Shown: positions 18,401-26,123 of the stretch, in pieces
How the letters are laid out: each line of letters begins with the position of its first letter
Numbering within the stretch: the first letter of the stretch is position 1
Assembly (NCBI GenBank): GCA_028697725.1
Contig: JAQVEG010000014.1
Location: forward strand, 1 to 49,025
Direction of reading: 5' to 3'
From: Anaerostipes sp.
GTDB lineage: Bacteria; Bacillota; Clostridia; Lachnospirales; Lachnospiraceae
Length of the DNA: 49,025 bases
Notes under the pieces: generated by a model
The model's input: the letters and a program-made list of their open reading frames with translations, nothing else
Databases searched by the model: none
What the model was told of the DNA's origin: nothing
Program-made: the position numbers and the translations under genes

Positions 18401-18991
18401 AGCATTGTAGGTGCTAATGTAACCATTATTGTTATGACAGCCTATGAATGGACGGAGATTGAGGATGCTGCAAAACAGGCAGGAGTCAATCTTTTAATTG
18501 CCAAACCATTGTTTAAAGATTCTATTATCTCTGCCTTTGAAACTGTATTTCAAAGAAACGAAGAAAAGAAAATTTCGAAGCAGGGAAGGGATTATGATTT
18601 TTCGGGAAAGAAGATTCTTTTAGTAGAAGATCATATGCTCAATGTTGAAGTGGCAAAGAGGTTGTTAGAAGCGAAAAATGCACAGGTAGAGGTTGCAGAA
18701 AATGGACTTCGTGCCATTGAGATATTTACAGAAAAAGGTGATGGATATTATGATTTGATTTTAATGGATATTCGGATGCCAGTAATGGATGGATTGACAG
18801 CGGCAAAGGCCATTCGACAGCTTCGAAAAGAGTCGGCGAAAACAATCCCGATTATTGCAATGAGTGCAAATGCATTTGATGAAGACATAGACAAATCAAA
18901 GGCAGCAGGAATGAATGAACATTTGTCTAAACCAATTGAACCGCAGATTTTATATGCTGCCATTCACAGATGGATGAATACAGAAAAATAA
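15410..18991 (+). CDS. Large hybrid sensor histidine kinase with PAS repeats and two receiver domains
   Basis: Cytosolic hybrid kinase of 1193 aa with no transmembrane segment. The first ~670 residues are a chain of about five PAS/PAC units, the clearest ending in VVCTAQDITQ (about 138), LYVSCTDITLQ (260) and GIGRDITELK (391). The HisKA H-box is FLSRMSHEIRTPMNA with His near 687, followed by an HATPase with NLLGNAVKFT and DTGVGIDEKD. Receiver 1 (from ~927) has LIVDDD, phospho-Asp in LLDWKMPDMDG and Lys in AKPL. Receiver 2 (from ~1067) has LLVEDH, LMDIRMPVMDG and SKPI. No Hpt or DNA-binding output is attached, so signal must pass on in trans. Extended -10 TGATACAAT is at 15372. It is 21 bases ahead of the CbiM-like gene. 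The signal is unknown, presumably internal. Confidence 0.93.
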   Translation: MQENKREKEQMKAQLEESRAAMHAAIEAADICYFEYFPDIDEAAEYNGRESFGLEERLTNYPENWFQRKITHPEDEQMLRDAFAAIKGGEEKASCKVRNIINGEYCWYHYNFTSIYNSEGIRTRVVCTAQDITQSKAMEELNQSFENLYTRTPGWIFTCKNDVHWTLIQTNPRILDMTGYTEEEFAKEKKNRISELIPEQHHKAIHELIQKAEQKEHGTSASYEIPIYHKDGKVAWLNVDLYMDQVKSKGVLYVSCTDITLQKEREEELLESNTMYQLATQNANINLWKYDIVNDTMYNTSDSKERHFGDNIIPNFYEYTSQSGKIRKDSVPVFRRIHEELKSGQESVTGEVWFQTGDGKGWWCERINYAVIMDEHHVPSKAFGIGRDITELKESEKRLQDELKFQDLIDNDKLLLKARCNITTDEIEKIKGIRILGGTATTLTGFSDGLKLMIENAYDLKSKKLIGQKFSKENIQLAMRETREISFDYLIKVPDQRPMWVNVNARVLQDPETLNVIMFVYLYDVNTEKKLTGIINKIVDVDFEVLGLIYADTDRMEQIRLSNNNDNVKIDFDKKYKDAIEEFIGTYILEEEEEEAYRAFSLSNLKKQMDFNGVYEFSFGLKRKELRRKKWAFTYFDDEKEIIIYTRADMTDLFKEQELQKETLKNALIQAEEANNAKTDFLSRMSHEIRTPMNAIIGMNTLAMQNIEKTKQVKDCLSKVGISARFLLSLINDILDMSRIESGKISVKEEKFSMEELTYSINSIFYEQTESKGIDYDCVIANFISDYYVGDVMKIQQVLVNLLGNAVKFTNPGGKVQLIIRQDRTSNGKAYMSFSVNDTGVGIDEKDIEKIFDPFEQGDSTITTPYKGTGLGLAIAKNLVTLMGGSMHVNSIEGVGTEFVANIPLGLCEEERRYQKLKLSVPLYKLRTLIVDDDILICEHTKQLVEEIGIKAEWVSSGYEAVEEVEQKWSQGTFYDVILLDWKMPDMDGIETARKIRSIVGANVTIIVMTAYEWTEIEDAAKQAGVNLLIAKPLFKDSIISAFETVFQRNEEKKISKQGRDYDFSGKKILLVEDHMLNVEVAKRLLEAKNAQVEVAENGLRAIEIFTEKGDGYYDLILMDIRMPVMDGLTAAKAIRQLRKESAKTIPIIAMSANAFDEDIDKSKAAGMNEHLSKPIEPQILYAAIHRWMNTEK

Positions 18992-19012
18992 TGACAGAAA
19001 GAGGTAGATAGT

Positions 19013-20011
19013 ATGCATATGGCAGACGCGCTGGTATCCCCAGCAGTAGCAGGAACAATGTATGCATGTTCTGCAATTGTAGCAGGATATGCAGTGAAGA
19101 AGATTAAGTTAGAAGATGACCCAAAAAAGATTCCAACCATGGGAGTTATGGGGGCATTTGTATTTGCAACACAGATGATTAATTTTACCATTCCAGGAAC
19201 AGGTTCTTCTGGACACTTATGTGGAGGGATGCTTCTTTCTGCAGTGTTAGGACCCTATGCTGGTTTTTTAACAATGATTGGAGTGTTATTGGTTCAAGGA
19301 CTATTTTTTGCAGATGGAGGCTTGCTGGCACTTGGGTGTAATATATGGAATATGGCGTTTTACGGATGCTTTCTTGGAGCGGGACTTTTATGGAAGTATG
19401 CGGTGAGAAAGGGAATCAGCAAGAAGAAGATCACAGTGCTGTCTATTTTAGGATGTGTAATCACACTGCAGCTTGGAGCATTTTCAGTAACCATAGAAAC
19501 ACTTGCCTCTGGAATTACGGAATTACCATTTGCAGTGTTTGCAGGAACCATGCTGCCGATTCATCTTGCAATTGGACTTGTAGAGGGACTGATTACAGCT
19601 GCAGTACTTTGCTTTATTTATGAGGCAAGACCTGAGGTTTTATGGATAGAAGACCAAAAGAAGATAGCAGGAAAAGAAAATAGATTATCCTTCCAAAAAA
19701 CTTTAGGTATTTTACTTGGAGCCTTTGTAGTGATTGGGGCTGGATTGTCATTGTTTGCATCCTCTCTTCCAGATGGGTTAGAGTGGTCCATTGGAAAAGT
19801 AACAGGAAGCAGCGAATTGGCAGCTTCTGGTGGAATCTATGGGTTGGCTGACAAAGTTCAAAGTTTTACAAGCTTTTTGCCTGACTATTCTTTTGCAGGA
19901 AGTTCTTCAGCTTCTGGAACTTCGGTTTCTGGAATTACAGGCGGAGTCATTGTTATGGCACTATGTTTCCTTGTATGCATGATATTGAAGAAGCATAAGA
20001 AAAGCAAATAA
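19013..20011 (+). CDS. ECF-type cobalt/nickel transporter component, CbiM/NikM fused to a NikN-like PDGLE part
   Basis: Integral membrane protein of 332 aa with about seven hydrophobic segments. The N-terminus MHMADALVSPAVAG matches the CbiM/NikM start, whose His2 and free amino end bind the metal. SSGHLCGGML carries another conserved His. The C-terminal third has SLPDGLEWS, the PDGLE motif of CbiN/NikN partners, so M and N parts are fused as in NikMN proteins. ATG 19013 must be the start because the metal site is the N-terminus itself; GAGGTAG stands upstream. The CbiQ permease and CbiO ATPase are not adjacent, and no cobalamin or NiCo riboswitch fits in the 21-base gap after the kinase gene. 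Ni versus Co cannot be decided. Confidence 0.88.
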   Translation: MHMADALVSPAVAGTMYACSAIVAGYAVKKIKLEDDPKKIPTMGVMGAFVFATQMINFTIPGTGSSGHLCGGMLLSAVLGPYAGFLTMIGVLLVQGLFFADGGLLALGCNIWNMAFYGCFLGAGLLWKYAVRKGISKKKITVLSILGCVITLQLGAFSVTIETLASGITELPFAVFAGTMLPIHLAIGLVEGLITAAVLCFIYEARPEVLWIEDQKKIAGKENRLSFQKTLGILLGAFVVIGAGLSLFASSLPDGLEWSIGKVTGSSELAASGGIYGLADKVQSFTSFLPDYSFAGSSSASGTSVSGITGGVIVMALCFLVCMILKKHKKSK

Positions 20012-20104
20012 AAATCCAATGTTAAATTTGAGTAAAGTTGGCAATATACTCTGTATTTTATGGTAAAATATATGAGAATGAATGACTAAGAAAGGACAGA
20101 AAGT

Positions 20105-21181
20105 ATGTTGAAAATTGGAATGTTGACGAGTGGTGGAGACTGCCAGGCTTTAAATGCAGCTATGAGAGGTGTCGTAAAAAGCCTTGCCCATAAAGTTGAT
20201 AAATTAGAGATTATTGGATTTATAGATGGATATAAAGGTCTTATCTATGGAAATTATAAAAAGATGACACCAGAAGATTTTTCAGGAATCTTAACAAGAG
20301 GTGGAACTATTTTAGGGTCTTCTAGACAGCCATTTAAATTAATGAGAGAACCAGACGAGAATGGACTCGACAAAGTAGAGGCCATGAAAGCAAATTACAG
20401 GAAACATAAGCTGGATGTTCTCGTGGTATTAGGAGGCAATGGAAGTCAAAAGACAGCGAATTTACTTCGTGAAGAAGGATTGAATGTAATTCACCTTCCA
20501 AAGACAATTGACAATGATATTTATGGAACTGATGTTACCTTTGGATTTCAAAGTGCAATTGATGTGGCAACACAGGCAATCGATTGTATTCATACAACAG
20601 CTGCTTCCCACAATCGAGTGTTTATTGTAGAAGTTATGGGACATAAAGTAGGATGGCTTACCTTATATGCAGGATGTGCAGGGGGAGCCGATGTTATTTT
20701 ACTTCCTGAGATTCCTTATGATATTAATTGTGTCATTGAAGCAATCAATAAACGTTCAAAAAAAGGGCGTGGATTTACAATTTTAGCAGTGGCAGAAGGT
20801 GCTGTTTCTAAGAATGATGCACTTCTTACAAAGAAAGAATATAAGAAGAAAAAAAAGAACTGGTCTTATCCATCCATTGCATATAAGATTGCAGATGAGA
20901 TTGAGCAGACATGTGGCCTAGAAGTAAGAGTGACGGTTCCAGGACATACACAAAGAGGTGGAAGTCCAGCACCTTATGATAGAGTTCTTTGCACAAGATT
21001 AGGTGCGGAAGGGGCAAGGGCAATCTTAGACAAAGATTTTGGATGTATGATTGCTGTAATCAATGGCGAGATGAAGAGAGTTCCATTAGAGGAAACGGCA
21101 GGAAGACTTAAGATGGTAGACCCGGATGATTCTATGATTGAAGAATTAAAGACTTTGGGAGTATCTTTCGGAGATAATTAA
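20105..21181 (+). CDS. 6-phosphofructokinase (clostridial group III type)
   Basis: Phosphorylates fructose 6-phosphate to the 1,6-bisphosphate, the committing step of glycolysis; 358 aa. The N-terminal LTSGGDCQALNAAMRG loop, the phosphate-donor loop GGNGSQ (near residue 104) and the catalytic LPKTIDNDIYGTD motif (near 130) are clear, as are MGHKVGWLTL and PGHTQRGGSPAPYDR. The donor loop has Gly where pyrophosphate-dependent enzymes usually have Asp, but the Lys of PKTIDND is the type shared with PPi enzymes; ATP use is the better guess but not certain. The usual Asp of GGDGS is Asn here. It is transcribed from its own region (extended -10 TGGTAAAAT at 20061) and ends in a terminator. Confidence 0.93.
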   Translation: MLKIGMLTSGGDCQALNAAMRGVVKSLAHKVDKLEIIGFIDGYKGLIYGNYKKMTPEDFSGILTRGGTILGSSRQPFKLMREPDENGLDKVEAMKANYRKHKLDVLVVLGGNGSQKTANLLREEGLNVIHLPKTIDNDIYGTDVTFGFQSAIDVATQAIDCIHTTAASHNRVFIVEVMGHKVGWLTLYAGCAGGADVILLPEIPYDINCVIEAINKRSKKGRGFTILAVAEGAVSKNDALLTKKEYKKKKKNWSYPSIAYKIADEIEQTCGLEVRVTVPGHTQRGGSPAPYDRVLCTRLGAEGARAILDKDFGCMIAVINGEMKRVPLEETAGRLKMVDPDDSMIEELKTLGVSFGDN

Positions 21182-21189
21182 AGATAACA

Positions 21190-21226
21190 GGCATGTGAAT
21201 CTGTAATGGAATCACATGCCATTTTT
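21190..21226 (+). terminator. Intrinsic terminator after the phosphofructokinase gene
   Basis: Stem GGCATGTGA/TCACATGCC with a 13-base loop is followed by ATTTTTATTT. Confidence 0.8.
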
Positions 21227-21228
21227 AT

Positions 21229-21256
21229 TTGTATTTGGATAAAAAAGGCGTATAAT
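21229..21256 (+). promoter_or_regulatory. Putative promoter of the alarmone synthetase-SNF2 operon
   Basis: TTGTAT, 16 bases, perfect TATAAT; 29 bases before the start codon, directly behind the upstream terminator. Confidence 0.5.
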
Positions 21257-21285
21257 TGACTATATAGGAAAACTAGGAGGAAGTT

Positions 21286-22074
21286 ATGGGCGTAGAAGAA
21301 TTTTTCAATCAGGCAAAAGAGCGGTTTATACGGGATAATTTAATGTCAGATGACTTTATTGCATTCATGGAGAACAACACAAAACCTATGGCAACGTTAA
21401 TGGCATATTATCGCTGTGCCAATATGGAAATAGAAACAAAATTTAAGGTTTTAAATGAGCAGTTTTCTTTGAATTATGACCGGAATCCAATCGAAAGCAT
21501 TAAAACAAGAATAAAATCCATGGAAAGCATTGTGAAAAAGACAAGAAGTCGAAATATTCCTCTTACAATAGAGGCATTGGAAGAAAGTATTACAGATATT
21601 GCAGGAGTTAGAGTCATATGTTCTTTTCCTAAGGATATTTATTATTTGGCAGAGTGTCTTCTTAGGCAGGATGATATTGAATTAATTAGGAAAAAGGATT
21701 ATATTAAAAATCCAAAGAAAAGTGGATATCGAAGCCTTCATTTGATTGTTCAAGTTCCGATTTTCTTGCAGGATGAAAAAAGATTGATGAAAGTAGAAGT
21801 ACAGCTTCGGACGATTGCCATGGATTTTTGGGCAAGCTTAGAGCATAAACTTAGATATAAGAAAAATATTCCAGAGGATGAGGCAGGTCAGCTTGCAGAA
21901 GAATTAATGGAGTGTGCCAGAATGAGTGCTGATATGGATCAGCGCATGGAAGATATTCGGAATCGAATTGTATTATCAGAGGCAAAATATGATACAATGA
22001 ATCAGACGGAAAAAGGAAAACAGGCGGGAAATGATTATTTGAAAAGTAAATTATTTGAGTTCTTTGAGCAATAA
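21286..22074 (+). CDS. Small alarmone synthetase (RelQ/YjbM-like GTP pyrophosphokinase)
   Basis: Single-domain (p)ppGpp synthetase of 262 aa that transfers pyrophosphate from ATP to GDP/GTP. Visible RelA/SpoT nucleotidyltransferase motifs are DIAGVRVICSFP (near residue 105), KKSGYRSLHLIVQVP (near 145) and VEVQLRTIAMDFWASLEHKL (near 170), the last being typical of the RelQ/SAS1 group. There is no HD hydrolase, TGS or ACT domain, so it can only synthesise and should respond through its own level or allostery rather than the ribosome. ATG 21286 follows AGGAGG. It is 21 bases ahead of the SWIM-SNF2 gene and the two very likely form an operon. Confidence 0.92.
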   Translation: MGVEEFFNQAKERFIRDNLMSDDFIAFMENNTKPMATLMAYYRCANMEIETKFKVLNEQFSLNYDRNPIESIKTRIKSMESIVKKTRSRNIPLTIEALEESITDIAGVRVICSFPKDIYYLAECLLRQDDIELIRKKDYIKNPKKSGYRSLHLIVQVPIFLQDEKRLMKVEVQLRTIAMDFWASLEHKLRYKKNIPEDEAGQLAEELMECARMSADMDQRMEDIRNRIVLSEAKYDTMNQTEKGKQAGNDYLKSKLFEFFEQ

Positions 22075-22095
22075 GATGAAAGGGAGGCATGGAAC

Positions 22096-25000
22096 ATGAT
22101 AGATAAAACAGCAATCAGAGCATTGGCAAACCAAGCTTCCTACAGTGATGGTAAAAATTTGTACCAGAAAGGTGCAGTCTTAGGTTTCTCCGTGGATGAT
22201 ACTACGGAGATTCATTTTATTGAGGCCACAGTCCTTGGCGAGGAACAGGAAGAATATGAGATTTTCCTTCAATATGATACTACAATGAAATGGATGGAGG
22301 ATTCTCACTGTGAATGTGAGGAATATGGAACTTATTCAGGCCTATGCAAACACTGTATTGCAGTATTATTTGCATATGAAGCAGACCAAAAAGAAAAGCA
22401 AATACAATATCAAATGGAGAAAAAACAAGAAGCAAACCTTGCATATTTAGAATCTCTTCGGGGAGATGACTGGAATGGTATAGAAACAAAGAAAGATGAA
22501 GAACAGACAACACCACAATTGAAACAGCTTCTAACCCATCAAAAGTTAAAGGTTACTCTTCCGGTACTTCGAGAAGATATTTATGGGAAAGTAAAATTAG
22601 AACCCTACTTTTATTTTAAGGGATGGGAGATGATGCTGGAATTTAAAATTGGAATGGATTATATGTACATTTTAAAAGATGTTTTTAAGTTTGCACAGCG
22701 TATGGAACAAAAGGAAGATTATGCCTACGGACAAAAACTGCATTTTATTCACTCCATGGAGATGTTCACAGAATCATCCAAAAAAATAGTGGAGTTTGTT
22801 TGTAATTGGGCAAAGGACAATAAAGGAAATTATATCTCTTTAAAGGCAGTTTCTCTAGGGTATCGGGATTTGGAACAATTTATAGATGCTGTTGGATACG
22901 AACCCTTTTGTGGAGAAGTAGATGGCTTCAAAGAAACCATGTGGCAGGTGACAGCTTCTGATATAAAACATCATCTTAATATAGAGAGAAGTTCTCGAGG
23001 AATTGAAGTTTCTGTGGATCAAAGAAAATGCATTTTGTGTATTGATAAGTATTTTTATTTTGATCAGGGACATATTTATAAGGCAGATAAAAAAGAACTA
23101 GAGCCGATTCAGGAATTCCTTTTGTGCATTGAAAATATTCCAGACAAAAGAGTTTTTATTGAAGAGAAAGATATTCCTGCATTTTGTAAAGAACTTCTTC
23201 CTATTTTGAAGAAATTCTACAAAGTTACCAGTAAGGATTTTGATGAAAATGAGTACATTAGTGCACCGGCATTTTTTGAAATATATTTGGATTGTCCAAA
23301 GAAGGATGTTGTCACTTGCAAAGCACTGGCTGTTTATGGAGAGGATTCTTACAATATTTTTGATGTAGAGACAAATTTAGAACGTAGAGATTTGTTGAAA
23401 GAGCATGAACTATCAAATAAAATATGGGAATTTTGTAATGTGTTTGATGAGAAAGAACAGTTGATGCTGATTTCCAATGATGATGATAAAATGTATCAAT
23501 TCTTAATGTATGGGATTCCAGAAATGCAGCAGGCCGCTGAGGTTTATATTTCTGATGCCATTAAGAAGATTCATCTTACTTCTGCACCAAAACCCACAGT
23601 GGGAATTTCTTTATCAGGGGATTTCTTAGAACTTCAAATGGCGGCAGAGGATATGTCAAGAGAGCAGCTCCTTGAAATCTTATCAAAATATAATCGAAAG
23701 AAAAAGTTCTTTCGACTTAAAAATGGAGATTTTGTCAACATGGACGGGGAGGGAATGAATGCTCTTCTTGAATTAAAAGATGGACTGAATTTGACTCAGA
23801 AAGAATTAAAGGCAGATATACTAAAACTGCCAAAATATAGAGCCTTGTATTTAGACAGTGAACTGAAAGCGTGGCAGGATGTCTCAGTGCAAAAAGACAA
23901 ATCATTTAAGACATTAATTCGTAATATGAAAACAGTAGATGATAATGATTTTGAAATTCCAGAGGAAATGAAAAGTATTTTAAGAGAATATCAAAAGAGA
24001 GGATATTTGTGGATTAAAACATTAAAATCCAATGGGTTAGGAGGAATTCTTGCAGATGATATGGGGCTGGGAAAGACGTTGCAGGTCATAGCATTTCTTG
24101 AATCAGAACGTCAAGAGAAAATAAAAGAGAGAAGAACTTTGATTGTAGTGCCTACCTCCCTTGTATTTAACTGGACAACAGAGATTCAAAAATTTGCTCC
24201 AAAACTGAAAACCAAAATGATAATTGGAAATGTAGAACAAAGAAAAGAAATGATTCGTAGTATAAAAGAGAATGATATTGTAATTACTTCTTATGACCTT
24301 TTACGAAGGGATATTGAGTATTATGATGAGATAGATTTTGCAAACCAGATTATTGATGAGGCTCAGTTTATAAAAAATCACAACACCAAGGCATCAAAAT
24401 CAGTTAAAAAAATAACAGCTGCCTTTAAGCTGGCACTCACTGGAACACCAATTGAAAATCGGTTAAGTGAACTTTGGAGTATTTTTGATTATTTAATGTC
24501 TGGATTTTTATATTCCTACAAGAAGTTTAGAGATGAATTTGAACAGCCAATTATTCAAGATAACAGTGAGGAAGATTTAAAGAGACTTCGTAAAATGATT
24601 CAGCCATTTATTTTGCGACGCCTAAAAAAAGATGTGTTGAAAGATCTCCCAGACAAATTAGAGAAAAATTATTTTGCACAAATGGAAACAGAACAACGAC
24701 AATTGTATGATGCCCATGTAAAGCAAATGCAGTTAATGCTAGATCGACAGACAGATGAAGAATTTAAAACTTCAAGGATTCAAATTTTATCAGAATTAAC
24801 AAAATTGCGTCAAATTTGCTGTCATCCAGAATTACTATTTGATAATTACAAGGGTGATTCTGTAAAAATGGATTTATGTATGGAGTTAATTCAAAATGGA
24901 ATTAATGGCGGTCATAAGATTCTGCTTTTCTCCCAATTTACTTCTATGTTATCTTTGCTAGAAGAACGTATGAAAAAAGAAGGAATTTCTTTTTATACTT

Positions 25001-25368
25001 TAACAGGGGCAGTGAAAAAGGAAAAGAGAGCAGAGATGGTGGATGCATTTAATCATGACGATACGGCTGTTTTTTGTATTTCCTTAAAAGCAGGAGGAAC
25101 AGGATTGAATTTGACATCAGCCGATATCGTGATCCATTATGATCCATGGTGGAATTTGGCAGTGCAGAATCAGGCAACAGACCGGGCACATCGAATTGGA
25201 CAAGAAAATATAGTTATGGTATATAAACTAATTGTTGAGGGAACCATAGAGGATAATATTTTAAAATTACAAGAAAAGAAGAGAGAACTTTCAGAGAATT
25301 TACTAGGTGGAGAATCCATGGGAAGAGGATCTTTTACCAGAGAAGAACTGAGAGAATTATTACAGTAA
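22096..25368 (+). CDS. SWIM zinc-finger SNF2-family helicase
   Basis: DNA translocase-type ATPase of 1090 aa. A SWIM zinc finger near residues 72-90 (CECEEYGTYSGLCKHCIAVL) is followed by a long bacterial SNF2-associated region (about 150-620) and the two-lobed SNF2 core: Walker A ADDMGLGKTLQ (near 653), the DEAQ box in IIDEAQFIKNH, LTGTPIENRLSELWS and, in the second lobe, SLKAGGTGLNLTSADIVI and QATDRAHRIGQ. All motor motifs are intact. Bacterial members probably remodel protein-DNA or RNA polymerase complexes, but this branch is poorly characterised. No methyltransferase or nuclease is adjacent, so a restriction or defence role is not indicated. It is the second gene behind the alarmone synthetase; GGGAGG precedes ATG 22096. 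Confidence 0.93.
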   Translation: MIDKTAIRALANQASYSDGKNLYQKGAVLGFSVDDTTEIHFIEATVLGEEQEEYEIFLQYDTTMKWMEDSHCECEEYGTYSGLCKHCIAVLFAYEADQKEKQIQYQMEKKQEANLAYLESLRGDDWNGIETKKDEEQTTPQLKQLLTHQKLKVTLPVLREDIYGKVKLEPYFYFKGWEMMLEFKIGMDYMYILKDVFKFAQRMEQKEDYAYGQKLHFIHSMEMFTESSKKIVEFVCNWAKDNKGNYISLKAVSLGYRDLEQFIDAVGYEPFCGEVDGFKETMWQVTASDIKHHLNIERSSRGIEVSVDQRKCILCIDKYFYFDQGHIYKADKKELEPIQEFLLCIENIPDKRVFIEEKDIPAFCKELLPILKKFYKVTSKDFDENEYISAPAFFEIYLDCPKKDVVTCKALAVYGEDSYNIFDVETNLERRDLLKEHELSNKIWEFCNVFDEKEQLMLISNDDDKMYQFLMYGIPEMQQAAEVYISDAIKKIHLTSAPKPTVGISLSGDFLELQMAAEDMSREQLLEILSKYNRKKKFFRLKNGDFVNMDGEGMNALLELKDGLNLTQKELKADILKLPKYRALYLDSELKAWQDVSVQKDKSFKTLIRNMKTVDDNDFEIPEEMKSILREYQKRGYLWIKTLKSNGLGGILADDMGLGKTLQVIAFLESERQEKIKERRTLIVVPTSLVFNWTTEIQKFAPKLKTKMIIGNVEQRKEMIRSIKENDIVITSYDLLRRDIEYYDEIDFANQIIDEAQFIKNHNTKASKSVKKITAAFKLALTGTPIENRLSELWSIFDYLMSGFLYSYKKFRDEFEQPIIQDNSEEDLKRLRKMIQPFILRRLKKDVLKDLPDKLEKNYFAQMETEQRQLYDAHVKQMQLMLDRQTDEEFKTSRIQILSELTKLRQICCHPELLFDNYKGDSVKMDLCMELIQNGINGGHKILLFSQFTSMLSLLEERMKKEGISFYTLTGAVKKEKRAEMVDAFNHDDTAVFCISLKAGGTGLNLTSADIVIHYDPWWNLAVQNQATDRAHRIGQENIVMVYKLIVEGTIEDNILKLQEKKRELSENLLGGESMGRGSFTREELRELLQ

Positions 25369-25393
25369 ATTAATTTTTTCTATCATCAAAGAA

Positions 25394-25423
25394 CAAAGAG
25401 TTCCTAAAGTCAGGAACTCTTTG
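25394..25423. terminator. Convergent hairpin between the SNF2 and DUF378 genes
   Basis: A perfect 12-bp inverted repeat CAAAGAGTTCCT/AGGAACTCTTTG around a 6-base loop. It sits where both converging units should end, but neither side has a proper T-run, so efficiency is doubtful. Confidence 0.55.
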
Positions 25424-25429
25424 AACTTC

Positions 25430-25636
25430 TTACTCGATTTTTCCACAGCGGTTATAAAAAGTTAAAATATAGAGACCGCACAATCCTACAATTGCATAGA
25501 TAACTCTTGAAAGCCATGTGCCAGGTCCGCAGATAAAATCTACAAGGTTCCATTGGAAAAATCCAATGAGTCCCCAGTTGACTGCGCCGATGATTGTTAG
25601 AGTAAGAGCAATACAATCTAAAGTTTTGTTTCCCAT
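25430..25636 (-). CDS. DUF378 small membrane protein
   Basis: A 68-aa protein with two predicted membrane helices (about residues 5-28 and 44-62), matching the DUF378 pattern GAVNWGLIGFFQWNLVDFI. The family has no known function. I chose the ATG at 25636 because AGGAGG stands just upstream on the minus strand; the TTG 39 bases earlier would add an unlikely polar extension. It is transcribed alone and converges on the SNF2 gene. Confidence 0.85.
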   Translation of the reverse strand: MGNKTLDCIALTLTIIGAVNWGLIGFFQWNLVDFICGPGTWLSRVIYAIVGLCGLYILTFYNRCGKIE

Positions 25637-25707
25637 AAATGCCTCCTTTTCTGATAATAGTGTTTCCTTAGTCAAGAAAATTATACAAAAGAATGGAAAA
25701 AAAACAC

Positions 25708-25736
25708 TTGATTCACATATGGGATTGTGGTAAAGT
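25708..25736 (+). promoter_or_regulatory. Promoter of the tRNA-Phe/tRNA-Gly unit
   Basis: TTGATT, 17 bases, TAAAGT with a TGG extension, 36 bases before tRNA-Phe. Confidence 0.55.
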
Positions 25737-25772
25737 ATAGAAGTCGTTAAAAGACAGCGTTCTTTTAGCTAA

Positions 25773-25845
<73 letters not shown>

Positions 25846-25870
25846 CTGAGTATTTGTAATATACTCATAA

Positions 25871-25941
25871 GCGGGTGTAGTTCAATGGTAGAACTCCAGC
25901 CTTCCAAGCTGATCACGTGGGTTCGATTCCCATCACCCGCT
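25871..25941 (+). tRNA. tRNA-Gly (TCC)
   Basis: Full cloverleaf, 71 nt: acceptor GCGGGTG/CACCCGC with discriminator T, short D-arm GTTCAATGGTAGAAC, anticodon TCC in CAGCCTTCCAAGCTG, and T-arm GTGGGTTCGATTCCCAT. CCA is not encoded. It shares a promoter and terminator with tRNA-Phe. Confidence 0.97.
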
Positions 25942-25960
25942 TTTATAATATAAGAAGGAA

Positions 25961-25993
25961 CAAGACTGTTGTAAGATGCAACAGTCTTGTTTT
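25961..25993 (+). terminator. Intrinsic terminator of the tRNA unit
   Basis: A perfect 11-bp stem CAAGACTGTTG/CAACAGTCTTG with a 7-base loop, followed by TTTT. Confidence 0.8.
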
Positions 25994-26044
25994 GGTATAC
26001 AAAGGTTTCTTTTGCGTTTAAAATTTGGAGAGGGAAAGTAATAT

Positions 26045-26073
26045 TTGCGTTTTTATTTTTATATACGTATAAT
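26045..26073 (+). promoter_or_regulatory. Putative sigma-A promoter of mltG
   Basis: TTGCGT, 17 bases, perfect TATAAT, about 50 bases before the start codon. Confidence 0.6.
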
Positions 26074-26123
26074 GAAAGACAGAACGAAAACAAATGATAA
26101 ATTAAAAGATACAGGGGGAAGAA

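Noticed and set aside
19345..19623. 92-codon plus-strand frame inside the CbiM-like gene
   Set aside because: It lies wholly within a well-supported membrane protein gene in another frame and resembles no family.
22096..25368. Anti-phage or restriction system around the SNF2 helicase
   Set aside because: No methyltransferase, nuclease, PLD or other defence partner is adjacent; its partner is an alarmone synthetase and the flanks are housekeeping genes.
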